From Candidatus Mediterraneibacter norwichensis (GTDB taxonomy: Bacteria; Bacillota; Clostridia; Lachnospirales; Lachnospiraceae): a stretch of 45,599 bases of DNA. The DNA lies in contig DXIU01000129.1 in the NCBI GenBank assembly GCA_019112765.1, positions 1-45,599 of the forward strand, given 5' to 3'. A program made the position numbers and the translations under genes. The notes under the pieces are model-generated. The model had not been told where the DNA came from. It saw only the letters and a program-made list of their open reading frames with translations, and searched no databases. Of the stretch, positions 28,146-37,795 are shown in pieces. Position 1 is the first letter of the stretch. The number at the start of each line of letters is the position of its first letter.

Positions 28146-29186
28146 ATGAATCAGACAAAGGGAGGCCAGAGCCTTGTATTTGAAGAACCGCCGGTTATCG
28201 TAAGCGCAGCGTCCGTGGCCGGAAGCAAAGAGGCGGAAGGACCGCTGGGAAAGCTGTTCGATATGACAAACCAGGACGACCTGTTCGGGGCCGGAACATG
28301 GGAAGAAGCAGAAAGCAATATGCAGAAGGAGGCCTGCGTACTGGCGCTGGGAAAGGCTCATGTGGATCCGGAAGAAGTACGCTGCCTGTTCGGCGGGGAC
28401 CTGCTTCGTCAGGGGGTCGCCACATCCATGGGCGTGGAAGCACTTCAGATTCCTATGTTCGGACTCTATGGGGCCTGTTCCACATCCGGAGAGGCTCTTG
28501 CCCTTGCGGCCATGAGCACGGCGGCAGGATACGGAAAGTATATGCTGGCTGTAACATCCAGCCATTTCGGAAGCGCGGAAAAGGAATTCCGTTTTCCGCT
28601 GGGATATGCCAGCCAGCGGCCCTTGTCCGCCCACTGGACCGTTACGGGAAGCGGGGCATTTCTCGTGGCGCCGGCAGGTACGGACAGGAAGGATGCGGAA
28701 GAAACCTGGCATCATGTGCGGATCGCGGGAGTTACTGTGGGAAAGATTGTAGATTACGGTCTGAAAGATTCCCAGAATATGGGCGCATGTATGGCACCGG
28801 CGGCTATGGATACGATTGTGCAGAATTTCAGGGATATGGGACGGACGGAGGAGGATTACGACAAAGTTATTACGGGAGATCTGGGATATGTAGGACAGTC
28901 TATACTCTTTGATCTGGTCAGAGGGAAGGGCTATGACATCCGGAAAAGGCACATCGACTGCGGTATGGTGATCTTCGACCAGGAGACCCAGGATACTCAC
29001 GCAGGAGGAAGCGGCTGCGGCTGCGCTGCGGCAACGCTTGCTTCCTTTATACTGCCGAAGATTGAAAAAGGGGAGTGGAAACGGGTGCTTTTTGTTCCCA
29101 CCGGCGCATTGATGTCAACGGTCAGCTTCAATGAAGGAGCCAGCGTACCCGGAATTGCCCACGGGATTGTTCTGGAACATTTCTGA
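28146..29186 (+). CDS. spoVAD: Stage V sporulation protein AD
   Basis: Thiolase-fold protein: ACSTSGEALALAAM, TSSHFGSAEKEFRFPLGYASQRP. Confidence 0.95.
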   Translation: MNQTKGGQSLVFEEPPVIVSAASVAGSKEAEGPLGKLFDMTNQDDLFGAGTWEEAESNMQKEACVLALGKAHVDPEEVRCLFGGDLLRQGVATSMGVEALQIPMFGLYGACSTSGEALALAAMSTAAGYGKYMLAVTSSHFGSAEKEFRFPLGYASQRPLSAHWTVTGSGAFLVAPAGTDRKDAEETWHHVRIAGVTVGKIVDYGLKDSQNMGACMAPAAMDTIVQNFRDMGRTEEDYDKVITGDLGYVGQSILFDLVRGKGYDIRKRHIDCGMVIFDQETQDTHAGGSGCGCAAATLASFILPKIEKGEWKRVLFVPTGALMSTVSFNEGASVPGIAHGIVLEHF

Positions 29187-29230
29187 CGGGAGCATCCATA
29201 ATAAAACAGAAAAGGAAAGGCGGAGAAAAT

Positions 29231-29587
29231 ATGGAATATTTATATTCATTTCTTATAGGAGGTCTGATCTGCGCGGCGGTTCAGATTCTGCTGGACCGGA
29301 CAAAACTGATGCCCGGACGTGTGATGGTACTGCTGGTCTGCGGCGGCGCGCTGCTGGGATTCTGCGGTGTATATGAACCTTTTCAGGAATTTGCGAAGTC
29401 AGGGGCCAGTGTCCCGCTGCTGGGTTTTGGCAATGTGCTCTGGCAGGGAGTAAAAGAAGCGGTGGACCAGCACGGATTTATCGGAATCTTTATGGGCGGA
29501 TTTACTGCAAGTGCAGTCGGCATCTCTGCGGCTCTTATTTTCGGATATCTGGCGGCGCTTATTTTTGATCCGAAGATGAAAAAATAG
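29231..29587 (+). CDS. spoVAE: Stage V sporulation protein AE (AEb type)
   Basis: LIGGLICAAVQILLDRTKLMPGRVMVLLVCGGALLGFCGVYEPF and VPLLGFGNVLWQG. Confidence 0.92.
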   Translation: MEYLYSFLIGGLICAAVQILLDRTKLMPGRVMVLLVCGGALLGFCGVYEPFQEFAKSGASVPLLGFGNVLWQGVKEAVDQHGFIGIFMGGFTASAVGISAALIFGYLAALIFDPKMKK

Positions 29588-29710
29588 GGAGGCGGATTAA
29601 CCAGGTTTTAACATGGGGAACATGGGGCGCAGCAAAATGAGAGACAGCAATATTGACAAAAACTGTTTTACAATGGTATTATAGACGACAGAGTTGGCAA
29701 AGAGGATGAA

Positions 29711-29773
29711 ATGATGTGTCGGGTAATAGAACTTTCAATGTGGAAGGAAGATTTTATTACCCTTTTTATTTGA
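29711..29773 (+). CDS. Possible 20-aa leader ORF upstream of glmS
   Basis: atgatgtgtcgggtaatag...atttga gives MMCRVIELSMWKEDFITLFI. Weak RBS. Confidence 0.2.
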   Translation: MMCRVIELSMWKEDFITLFI

Positions 29774-29873
29774 CAGGCAGAGGTTCTGAGCGCTTTGCGT
29801 GCTGCTCCGGAAGATCCGGATGTACTGCAGTCTGCTTTGCCGGCGGAGAAGAGTGATAAAGGAGTATAATGCC

Positions 29874-31712
29874 ATGTGTGGAATTGTAGGATATGTGGGA
29901 GAGGAGCAGGCTGCTCCGATTCTGCTGTCAGGACTGGAGAAACTGGAGTACAGAGGCTATGATTCGGCGGGGATTGCAGTCCGCAATGAGGCAGACGGAA
30001 ATATCGAGATTGTTAAGGCAAAGGGACGTTTAAGAATTCTGTCTGAAAAGACAGACGGCGGTATGGCGGTTCCGGGAACCTGCGGAATCGGCCACACCCG
30101 GTGGGCGACGCACGGGGAGCCTTCTGAGAATAACGCGCATCCCCACTGCTCTGAGGACCGGTCTGTTGTACTGGTACACAATGGAATCATTGAAAATTAC
30201 CAGGAGCTGAAAGACAAACTTCTGAAGTCCGGCTATACGTTTTACTCCCAGACGGATACAGAGATCGCGGTAAAACTGGTAGATTACTATTACAGGAAGA
30301 CCGGCACGCCGCTGGAGGCGCTTACCAGAACTATGCTGAGGATCCGCGGATCCTATGCTTTTGGCGTGATGTTTCACGACTGCCCGGGGCGCATATTTGC
30401 AGCGAGAAAAGACAGTCCTCTGATTATCGGAATGAGCAGCACGGGGACGCTGATTGCCTCTGACGTACCTGCGATTCTGGATAAAACAAGAAATGTATAT
30501 TATATCGGCAATCTGGAGATCGCAGAGCTGTCAAAGGATGAGGTTCATTTTTATAATATTGACCGGGAAGAGATCCGGAAAGATATGGTGGAGATCAAAT
30601 GGGATGCCGAGTCCGCGGAAAAAGGCGGATATGAGCATTTCATGCTCAAAGAGATCCACGAGCAGCCCAAAGCGGTTCAGGACACTGTAGGAGCATATGT
30701 AAAAGGCGGACGGATTGACTTTTCTGAGGTGGGACTTACAGAAGATTTCCTGAAAGAGCTGGAGAGGATCTACATTGTGGCCTGCGGTTCTGCCTATCAT
30801 GTGGGTATGGCAGGAAAATACGTTATAGAAGATCTGACGGATACGCCGGTGGAAGTAGATCTGGCTTCCGAGTTCCGTTACAGGAATCCGAAACTTATGA
30901 AGAACTCTCTTGTAATTGTTGTATCTCAGTCCGGAGAGACGGCAGACAGCCTGGCGGCCCTGCGTCTGGCGAAGGAGAAAGGTGTCCCGGTGCTGGGCGT
31001 GGTAAATGTGGTGGGATCCAGCATTGCCCGCGAGAGCGATTATATTCTCTATACTTATGCCGGACCGGAGATTTCAGTGGCAACGACAAAAGCATACAGT
31101 ACGCAGCTGATCGCCATGTACTTGCTGGCCATCGAGACTGCATCTGTAAAAGATAAGATCAGCGAGGAAAGATACAGAGAGCTGATTGAAGAACTGGGAA
31201 GACTGCCGGAGAAAATCCAGAAAACCCTGGATGACAAAGAGAGAATCCAGTGGTTCGCCAGCAAGTATGCAAATGCCAGGGACATCTTTTTTATCGGAAG
31301 AGGTCTGGACTATGCCATCAGCATGGAAGGCAGTCTGAAGATGAAGGAGATCAGCTACATTCATTCCGAGGCCTACGCGGCAGGCGAATTAAAGCACGGC
31401 ACCATCAGTCTGATTGAGGACGGGACGCTGGTTGTCGGCGTAGTAACACAGAAAGCGCTGTTCGAGAAAACCCTCAGCAATATGGTGGAGGTTAAGAGCC
31501 GCGGCGCTTATCTGATGGGTCTTACCCTCTACGGAAATTACAGCATAGAGGATAATGCGGATTTTTCCGTTTACGTGCCGAAGACAGAGCAGTACTTTAC
31601 AACCAGTCTGGCAATTGTGCCTCTGCAGCTGATGGGATACTATGTCAGCGTGGCAAAGGGTCTGGATGTGGATAAACCGAGGAATCTGGCAAAATCCGTT
31701 ACAGTGGAATAA
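29874..31712 (+). CDS. glmS: Glutamine--fructose-6-phosphate aminotransferase (isomerizing)
   Basis: MCGIVGYVGEEQAAPILLSGLEKLEYRGYDSAGIA, SQSGETADS, C-terminal KPRNLAKSVTVE. Start set at MCGIVG. Confidence 0.97.
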   Translation: MCGIVGYVGEEQAAPILLSGLEKLEYRGYDSAGIAVRNEADGNIEIVKAKGRLRILSEKTDGGMAVPGTCGIGHTRWATHGEPSENNAHPHCSEDRSVVLVHNGIIENYQELKDKLLKSGYTFYSQTDTEIAVKLVDYYYRKTGTPLEALTRTMLRIRGSYAFGVMFHDCPGRIFAARKDSPLIIGMSSTGTLIASDVPAILDKTRNVYYIGNLEIAELSKDEVHFYNIDREEIRKDMVEIKWDAESAEKGGYEHFMLKEIHEQPKAVQDTVGAYVKGGRIDFSEVGLTEDFLKELERIYIVACGSAYHVGMAGKYVIEDLTDTPVEVDLASEFRYRNPKLMKNSLVIVVSQSGETADSLAALRLAKEKGVPVLGVVNVVGSSIARESDYILYTYAGPEISVATTKAYSTQLIAMYLLAIETASVKDKISEERYRELIEELGRLPEKIQKTLDDKERIQWFASKYANARDIFFIGRGLDYAISMEGSLKMKEISYIHSEAYAAGELKHGTISLIEDGTLVVGVVTQKALFEKTLSNMVEVKSRGAYLMGLTLYGNYSIEDNADFSVYVPKTEQYFTTSLAIVPLQLMGYYVSVAKGLDVDKPRNLAKSVTVE

Positions 31713-31736
31713 AGCACATATTATAATTGAATAATA

Positions 31737-31841
31737 ATGGAAATAAGAGAAGAACAGTGCCGCAGAACGGAAGAAAAATTCCTGGCTGCGGGAGCGGACC
31801 GGGTATACCGTACACTGAAAGAGCTGGCGGAATCTTTATAG
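31737..31841 (+). pseudogene. Possible remnant of a HAD-hydrolase C-terminus
   Basis: 34-aa ORF MEIREEQCRRTEEKFLAAGADRVYRTLKELAESL resembles HAD phosphatase C-termini. No start domain nearby. Confidence 0.35.
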
Positions 31842-31922
31842 ACCCGCCGCGGCTGTCCGGTTATGACGGGCAGCGAAGCGGACTGTGAAGATCCGCCTGA
31901 CCCGGACGGAACCGGGAAATTT

Positions 31923-31977
31923 AAAAAGCCTGCCGGAAGAACAGAGATATATTTTCTCTTTCTTCCGGCAGGCTTTT
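31923..31977. terminator. Bidirectional terminator
   Basis: aaaaagcctgccggaaga ... tcttccggcaggctttt. Confidence 0.85.
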
Positions 31978-31984
31978 CTGAGGT

Positions 31985-32263
31985 TTATTCGTCCCATCCT
32001 TCATAGAACCGGATATTTACGCAGATATTTCTTACAATATCTCCTTCTTTTGTCTCGATATCGCCGATATCTGAAACATAGGGAAGAGCCGGTTCGTCTT
32101 CTTCCAGCTCTACGCTGATCCAGTTTCTGGCTGCTTCGTTTGCGTTGTCAATGGCTTCGTCCAGTGTATCGCCGGCAGCTTCGCAGCATTCCAGATCCGG
32201 GAAAAAGGCGTTGTATCCGCCGGACTCTGATCTGCGGAAAACTGCAGGATAAATAAATTTCAT
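31985..32263 (-). CDS. HicB-family antitoxin-like protein (orphan)
   Basis: MKFIYPAVFRRSESGGYNAFFPDLECCEAAGDTLDEAIDNANEAARNWI. HicB fold signature. No hicA adjacent. Confidence 0.85.
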   Translation of the reverse strand: MKFIYPAVFRRSESGGYNAFFPDLECCEAAGDTLDEAIDNANEAARNWISVELEEDEPALPYVSDIGDIETKEGDIVRNICVNIRFYEGWDE

Positions 32264-32388
32264 TTACAGATGTCCCCTTTCTGTTATGAAGTGCGGCGGC
32301 AGTCCGGGAAAGAACCGGACAAACCGTACTCCATTAAGATATAACAGAATGACGGAGAAAACAAGGGGAATTCGCCGCCGTCTGCCGG

Positions 32389-33597
32389 TTATGCCGGATT
32401 TCCGGCGCTTTCCGGCAAGTCTTTTCTGCGTACCCCGGACAGAAGAACGCCAAGCAGCAGAACGGCCGGGAATACAATCGCGCAGAGAATTCCGAAATGA
32501 AGTCCTCTGCCTGCGGAGTCAGAGATCAGTCCGACAAAAGAGGGGCCGCCGGAGCATCCTAGGTCGCCGGCCAGCGCAAAGAAGGCGAACATCGCGGTTC
32601 CGCCGCCTTTCAGGGAAGCTGCCGACAGGCTGAAGGTGCCCGGCCACATAATTCCCACGGAAAAACCGCATATGCCGCAGCCCACAAGGCTGAGGGCGGG
32701 CACAGGGGATAAGGATATAATAAGATAGGAGACAATGCAGAGAACCGCACTGCCGCTCATGGCTTTGGGCAGGGAGAGTTTATCCCCGTAGAGGCCGTAC
32801 AGAAACCGGGATGTCCCCATGCACACGGCAAACAGCATGGGGCCGGCCAGATCTCCCACCGTTTTACTTACGCCAAGTCCCTGCTCCGCAAAGGTGGAAG
32901 CCCATTGGCTTACCGCCTGCTCGCTTGCTCCGGCGCAGGTCATGACTACAAGGAAGATCCAGAACGCGGGTCTTTTTACAAGTCCGGCAAAAGGAATCCC
33001 TTCCTCGTCTTCAGCCACAAGCGGATAGAGCGGTACTTTTGTGAACGCAATCAGATTTACCGCCGGCACAACTGCCCACAGAAGAGCCAGGATCTTCCAG
33101 TTTTCGATTCCGAAGACAAGGAAGAACAGCGTGGATAAAAGCACCACTGCCACATGGCCCCAGCAGTAGAAGGAATGCAGCATGCTCATGGATTTTTCTT
33201 TATTTTCTGTAGGAAGCGCCTCCACAATGGGGCTGATCAGCACTTCCAGCAGTCCGCCGCCCACTGCATAGATCATGACGGAAATCAGCAGTCCGGCAAA
33301 AGGATCCGGAGTCAGATCCGGAAGAAAAGCAAGTCCCGCCAGTCCGGCAAACGCAAAAACATGAGCCGCTATGGCAGAGGCACGGTAGCCCGCCCGGTCC
33401 ACAAAGCCTGCAGAAAGCATATCTACAATCAGCTGCGTGAGAAAATTGACAGTAATCAGTATGGTGATCCGGGATAAAGAGATCCCGTAAGTACTCTGAA
33501 AAGTCAGAAAAAGCAGAGGAACAAAATTGTTTACAACAGCCTGGACAACATATCCGGTATAACAGGCCGTAAGGGTGGATCTGTAAGAAAGTTTCAT
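32389..33597 (-). CDS. MFS transporter
   Basis: 12-TM protein with MFS-type organisation (FVDRAGYRASAIAAH, FLYGLYGDKL). Confidence 0.88.
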   Translation of the reverse strand: MKLSYRSTLTACYTGYVVQAVVNNFVPLLFLTFQSTYGISLSRITILITVNFLTQLIVDMLSAGFVDRAGYRASAIAAHVFAFAGLAGLAFLPDLTPDPFAGLLISVMIYAVGGGLLEVLISPIVEALPTENKEKSMSMLHSFYCWGHVAVVLLSTLFFLVFGIENWKILALLWAVVPAVNLIAFTKVPLYPLVAEDEEGIPFAGLVKRPAFWIFLVVMTCAGASEQAVSQWASTFAEQGLGVSKTVGDLAGPMLFAVCMGTSRFLYGLYGDKLSLPKAMSGSAVLCIVSYLIISLSPVPALSLVGCGICGFSVGIMWPGTFSLSAASLKGGGTAMFAFFALAGDLGCSGGPSFVGLISDSAGRGLHFGILCAIVFPAVLLLGVLLSGVRRKDLPESAGNPA

Positions 33598-33872
33598 AAT
33601 TTAATCTCCTGTATCTATATAATGCTGATTATACATTATACATCAGAATTCCTGAAAAAACTTGCACCATATTTGCGGAAGAGTTGTATTATACTGCTTT
33701 TTTAGCTGAATCAGAAAAGGCTCCGCCTTTATACTGCGCCAGGCAGCAGGCAGGGGAAAACCTGCCGCTGAAAAAGGACGGAAGATTTTTTGAAAAAAAA
33801 TAAAAAAAGTGTTGACATTATCTGGACGGTGTAGTATAGTATCTATTGTTCCGGTCAGCGGAACAGAAAAAT

Positions 33873-33945
33873 GCGACAGTGGCTCAGTTGGTAGAGTACG
33901 ACCTTGCCAAGGTCGGGGTCGCGGGTTCGAACCCCGTCTGTCGCT
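33873..33945 (+). tRNA. tRNA-Gly (anticodon GCC)
   Basis: Acceptor gcgacag/ctgtcgc, anticodon arm cgacc-ttgccaa-ggtcg, T arm cgggttcgaacccc. Upstream promoter ttgaca...tatagt. Confidence 0.95.
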
Positions 33946-33954
33946 CTTAACAGA

Positions 33955-33988
33955 AGCATCTGGATCTGGAAGATTCAGATGCTTTTTT
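33955..33988 (+). terminator. Intrinsic terminator after tRNA-Gly(GCC)
   Basis: agcatctggatct-gga-agattcagatgctttttt. Confidence 0.8.
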
Positions 33989-34138
33989 CATATAACAGCA
34001 GGAACGGAACCGGACAGGAAGAAAGAATGCCTGTCAGTTTACGGATAGAAATTCTTAATTACAGGACTTTTACGATCCGGGGATTCTGTGGTATACTGGG
34101 AACACTGAGCAGGAGGGATACGGCAGGGAGGTTTTGCA

Positions 34139-34573
34139 ATGGAAAGACGCGGACAGCCCATAGGGTTTCTGATCAAGCAGATTAATAATGTATATGAAAA
34201 GGATTTGAATGAAAAACTGAAAGGACTGGGAATTACGTCATCCCAGTGCGCTGTGCTTGACTATCTGTTTCACACAAGCAAGGATGAAGTAAGCCAGCGG
34301 GACGTGGAACGTCATCTGTCTCTGAAAAATCCTACAGTAACCGGGATCCTGAAGCGGCTGGATGAAAAAGGCTTTATTTTCTGTGTACCGAATGAAAATG
34401 ACAGAAGAAAAAAGAAAATATATCTGACAGAAAAAGCATATGATATCCGCCGCAAGATGGAAAGCGACCGCCGCAGGATGGACCGGGAACTGACCCGGGG
34501 CATGACCAGAAGAGAGGTGGATGCGCTCACGAAGTATCTGGAGAAACTGTTGTATAATATAGCGGAACCGTAA
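34139..34573 (+). CDS. MarR-family transcriptional regulator
   Basis: GITSSQCAVLDYLF, VSQRDVERHLSLKNPTVTGILKRLDEKGFI, DRRKKKIYLTEKA. Confidence 0.92.
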   Translation: MERRGQPIGFLIKQINNVYEKDLNEKLKGLGITSSQCAVLDYLFHTSKDEVSQRDVERHLSLKNPTVTGILKRLDEKGFIFCVPNENDRRKKKIYLTEKAYDIRRKMESDRRRMDRELTRGMTRREVDALTKYLEKLLYNIAEP

Positions 34574-34618
34574 AAACAGACGGACTGCTCCGGGTGAAAT
34601 CGCCTGAAAATTGAGAGA

Positions 34619-34637
34619 AAGGGGTCTGCCCCTTTTA
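34619..34637. repeat. Short GGGGTCTGCCCC hairpin just upstream of the thyA RBS
   Basis: aaaggggtctgccccttt. Related to the element at 24555. Confidence 0.5.
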
Positions 34638-34649
34638 AGGAGGAAGAAT

Positions 34650-35498
34650 ATGAGCTATGCGGACAGAGTTTTTATAGATATGTGCCGGGATATTATGGAA
34701 AACGGCACGAGTACGGAGGGGGAGAGGGTCCGTCCGGTCTGGGAGGACGGCACATCAGCTTATACAATTAAAAAATTCGGTGTTGTGAACCGTTATGATC
34801 TGTCGAAAGAGTTCCCGGCTCTTACGCTCCGGCGCACGGCTATCAAGAGCTGTGTGGACGAGCTTCTGTGGATCTGGCAGAAAAAATCCAACAATGTCCA
34901 TGAACTGAAAAGCCACATCTGGGACAGCTGGGCGGACGAAAGCGGTTCCATCGGCAAGGCTTACGGATATCAGATGGGGGTAAAGCATCAGTATAAGGAA
35001 GGAATGATGGATCAGGTGGACCGGGTAATCTATGATCTGAAAAATAACCCTTACAGCCGCCGGATCATGACTAATCTTTATGTGCACCAGGATCTCCATG
35101 AGATGAACCTGTACCCCTGCGCCTACAGTATGACATTTAATGTGACAAAAGAGAAGGACAGCGATGTGCTGACTCTGAACGGAATTCTTAATCAGCGCTC
35201 ACAGGACGTGCTGACGGCCAATAACTGGAACGTGTGTCAGTACGCGGTTCTGATCCACATGCTGGCTCAGGTGTGCGGCATGAAGGCTGGAGAGTTTGTG
35301 CATGTGATTGCGGACGCGCACATTTATGACCGGCATATTCCCATGGTAAAAGAACTGATTTCCAGAGAGCCGCTTCCGGCGCCGGTATTTCACCTTAATC
35401 CGGATGTGAAAGACTTCTACGATTTCACTCCGGATGACGTACAGCTTGAAAACTATGAGACACATCCGCAGATCCGGAATATTCCGGTAGCGGTATAG
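34650..35498 (+). CDS. thyA: Thymidylate synthase ThyA
   Basis: Folate-type enzyme: KSCVDELLWIWQKKSNNVHELKSHIWDSWAD, LYPCAYSMTFNV, LNQRSQDVLTANNWNVCQYAVL. Confidence 0.95.
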   Translation: MSYADRVFIDMCRDIMENGTSTEGERVRPVWEDGTSAYTIKKFGVVNRYDLSKEFPALTLRRTAIKSCVDELLWIWQKKSNNVHELKSHIWDSWADESGSIGKAYGYQMGVKHQYKEGMMDQVDRVIYDLKNNPYSRRIMTNLYVHQDLHEMNLYPCAYSMTFNVTKEKDSDVLTLNGILNQRSQDVLTANNWNVCQYAVLIHMLAQVCGMKAGEFVHVIADAHIYDRHIPMVKELISREPLPAPVFHLNPDVKDFYDFTPDDVQLENYETHPQIRNIPVAV

Positions 35499-35559
35499 AA
35501 GAATACAGAAACAGAACCGGCAGGAGCAGCGGATGAACCGGGAATGGAGGGACAGATAA

Positions 35560-36060
35560 ATGAAAGCAATACTTTCAGCGGACAGAAACTGGGGAATCGG
35601 AAACGGAAATAAGCTTCTTGTAAGCATTCCGTCAGATATGAAATTTTTCCGTCAGACAACGACAGGGAAAGTTGTAGTCATGGGCAGGAAGACTCTGGAA
35701 AGCTTTCCGAACGGCCAGCCCCTGAAAAACCGGACAAACATTGTACTTACGGAAAATCCGGATTACAGGGTGAAGGATGCCGTAATTGTGCATTCAAAGG
35801 AAGAACTTCTGAAAACTCTGGAGCAGTATGACACAGAGGATATCTATATTATCGGCGGAGAAAGTATTTACCGCATGATGCTTCCCTACTGTGATACTGT
35901 GCTTGTGACGAAAATCGACCGGGCTTTTCAGGCAGATACTTTTTTTCCGGATCTGGACAAGATGGAAGAGTGGGAAATGACGGAAGAAGGGGAGGAACAG
36001 ACCTGTTTCGATCTGGAGTTCCGGTTTACGAAATATGAGCGCAGACAGGAGATGTCATGA
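35560..36060 (+). CDS. folA: Dihydrofolate reductase
   Basis: MKAILSADRNWGIGNGNKLLVSIPSDMKFFRQTTTGKVVVMGRKTLESFP, IIGGESIYRMML. Confidence 0.96.
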   Translation: MKAILSADRNWGIGNGNKLLVSIPSDMKFFRQTTTGKVVVMGRKTLESFPNGQPLKNRTNIVLTENPDYRVKDAVIVHSKEELLKTLEQYDTEDIYIIGGESIYRMMLPYCDTVLVTKIDRAFQADTFFPDLDKMEEWEMTEEGEEQTCFDLEFRFTKYERRQEMS

Positions 36061-37085
36061 CGGAAAAAGCAGGGAAAAGAAGAAAGAGAACAGCAGTCAT
36101 CACGGCCTTGCTTCTGGCGGTCTGCATTACTGTATCAGGCTGCGGCTTCCGGGACGGAAATGATTCCGCAGAAAACCCGCAAAACGAGACCGGGCAGGAT
36201 AAAATCAGTGTGGTGACCACGATTTTTCCGCAGTATGACTTTGTCCGCCAGATTGCAGGGGATAAAGTGAATCTGAAAATGCTTTTGAAGCCGGGGGAAG
36301 AGAGCCATTCTTATGAGCCGACTCCTCAGGATATCATTGCGATACAGAACTGCGATATTTTCATTTATGTAGGCGGAGAAAATGACGCCTGGGTAGAGGA
36401 TATTCTGGAATCCATGCCGGATGCCGGGATGCGGACGCTCAGGCTGGTGGACTGTGTGGAGACGGTAGAGGAAGAACATGTGGAGGGCATGGAAGAACAG
36501 CCGGGCCACAGCCATGAAGACGAGGAGGAAGAACACGAAGAAATACATTCGGTCCATGAAGTCGATGAACATGTGTGGACTTCACCGGAAAATGCTTCGC
36601 TTATTACAGAACAGATTGCCGGGCTGCTGTCTGAGGCAGATCCGGATAACAGCAGTGTATATGAACAGAATGCGGTATCATACCAGGGAGAACTGGACCG
36701 TCTGGATCAGGAATTCCGGGATATTGTGGATCATGCGCAGAGAAAACTTCTGATCTTCGGGGACCGTTTCCCCTTCCGGTATTTCGCGGACGCCTACGGC
36801 CTGGAATATTATGCGGCATTTCCCGGGTGCGCCTCTGACACAGAGCCGAGTGCGGCGACTATGGCATTTCTGATCCAAAAAGCAGAAGAGGAAAATATAC
36901 CGGCCGTGCTGAAGATGGAGCTGAGCAATGACAATATAGCCAATGCGGTTGCGGAAGCGGCGGATACGGATGTGAAAGTCTTTTACAGCTGCCACAATCT
37001 GTCGGCGGAACAGTTTGAGGACGGGGAGACGTATCTGAGTATGATGGAGAAAAATGCGCAGACATTGAAGGAGGTGCTGAACTGA
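36057..37085 (+). CDS. Metal (Zn) ABC transporter substrate-binding lipoprotein
   Basis: Lipobox VSGC, VVTTIFPQYDFVRQIAG, acidic/His-rich loop GHSHEDEEEEHEEIHSVHEVDEHVWTSP. Confidence 0.93.
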   Translation: MTEKAGKRRKRTAVITALLLAVCITVSGCGFRDGNDSAENPQNETGQDKISVVTTIFPQYDFVRQIAGDKVNLKMLLKPGEESHSYEPTPQDIIAIQNCDIFIYVGGENDAWVEDILESMPDAGMRTLRLVDCVETVEEEHVEGMEEQPGHSHEDEEEEHEEIHSVHEVDEHVWTSPENASLITEQIAGLLSEADPDNSSVYEQNAVSYQGELDRLDQEFRDIVDHAQRKLLIFGDRFPFRYFADAYGLEYYAAFPGCASDTEPSAATMAFLIQKAEEENIPAVLKMELSNDNIANAVAEAADTDVKVFYSCHNLSAEQFEDGETYLSMMEKNAQTLKEVLN

Positions 37086-37795
37086 TGGCTCTGATCAGAT
37101 GTGAGAATGTTTCAATCGGCTATGAAGGGCAGACTGTGGTAAAAGATCTGAGCTTCCAGATCGACGCCGGAGACTACCTGTGCATTGTAGGAGAAAACGG
37201 TTCCGGGAAAAGTACACTTGTAAAAAGTCTTCTGGGGCTCAAATCCGTAGAAAAAGGACAGATTGTATTCGGAGACGGTCTGCGGCAGAACGAAATCGGT
37301 TATCTGCCCCAGCAGACAGACGTCCAGAAGGATTTCCCCGCCAGTGTGTATGAGGTGGTGCTGTCCGGAAGACTGAACAGCAGAGGGATCCGCCCGTTTT
37401 ATACATCAGCGGACAAAAAGACCGCATTTGAAAAGATGAAGATGCTGGGAATTTCAGATCTGTCCAGACAGTGTTTCCGTGACCTTTCCGGAGGGCAGAA
37501 ACAGAGAGTGCTTCTTGCGAGAGCGCTCTGCGCGACAAAGACACTGCTTCTGCTGGATGAGCCTGTGACCGGTCTGGATCCTATTGTGACCGCGGAATTT
37601 TATGAACTGATTCAGCGGATTAATAAAGAATCCGGCATCGCGGTTGTGATGGTGTCCCACGATATTGAGAGTGCGGTGAAATATGCCACACATATCCTGC
37701 ATCTGCAGGAAAAAGTACTGTTCTTCGGAACCGCCGGAGCATATCAGAAGAGCCGTGTGGGACAGACATTTCTGGGAGGTGGCGCAGATGACTGA
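37085..37795 (+). CDS. Metal (Zn) ABC transporter ATP-binding protein
   Basis: Walker A GENGSGKST, signature LSGGQKQRVLLARAL, Walker B LLLLDEP. Confidence 0.95.
   Translation: MALIRCENVSIGYEGQTVVKDLSFQIDAGDYLCIVGENGSGKSTLVKSLLGLKSVEKGQIVFGDGLRQNEIGYLPQQTDVQKDFPASVYEVVLSGRLNSRGIRPFYTSADKKTAFEKMKMLGISDLSRQCFRDLSGGQKQRVLLARALCATKTLLLLDEPVTGLDPIVTAEFYELIQRINKESGIAVVMVSHDIESAVKYATHILHLQEKVLFFGTAGAYQKSRVGQTFLGGGADD

Noticed and set aside
27996-29000. 334-aa minus-strand ORF
   Set aside because: Antisense shadow of spoVAD. Composition typical of reverse-frame translation.
29799-29873. N-terminal extension of GlmS in the ORF track
   Set aside because: GlmS needs Cys as the N-terminal nucleophile after Met removal. 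MCGIVG at 29874 has its own upstream SD-like sequence (aaggag).
29640-29873. glmS ribozyme
   Set aside because: Conserved core not seen by eye. An Rfam scan would settle it.
33809-34185. ORFs 33809-34048 and 33904-34185
   Set aside because: They read through tRNA-Gly(GCC) and its terminator.
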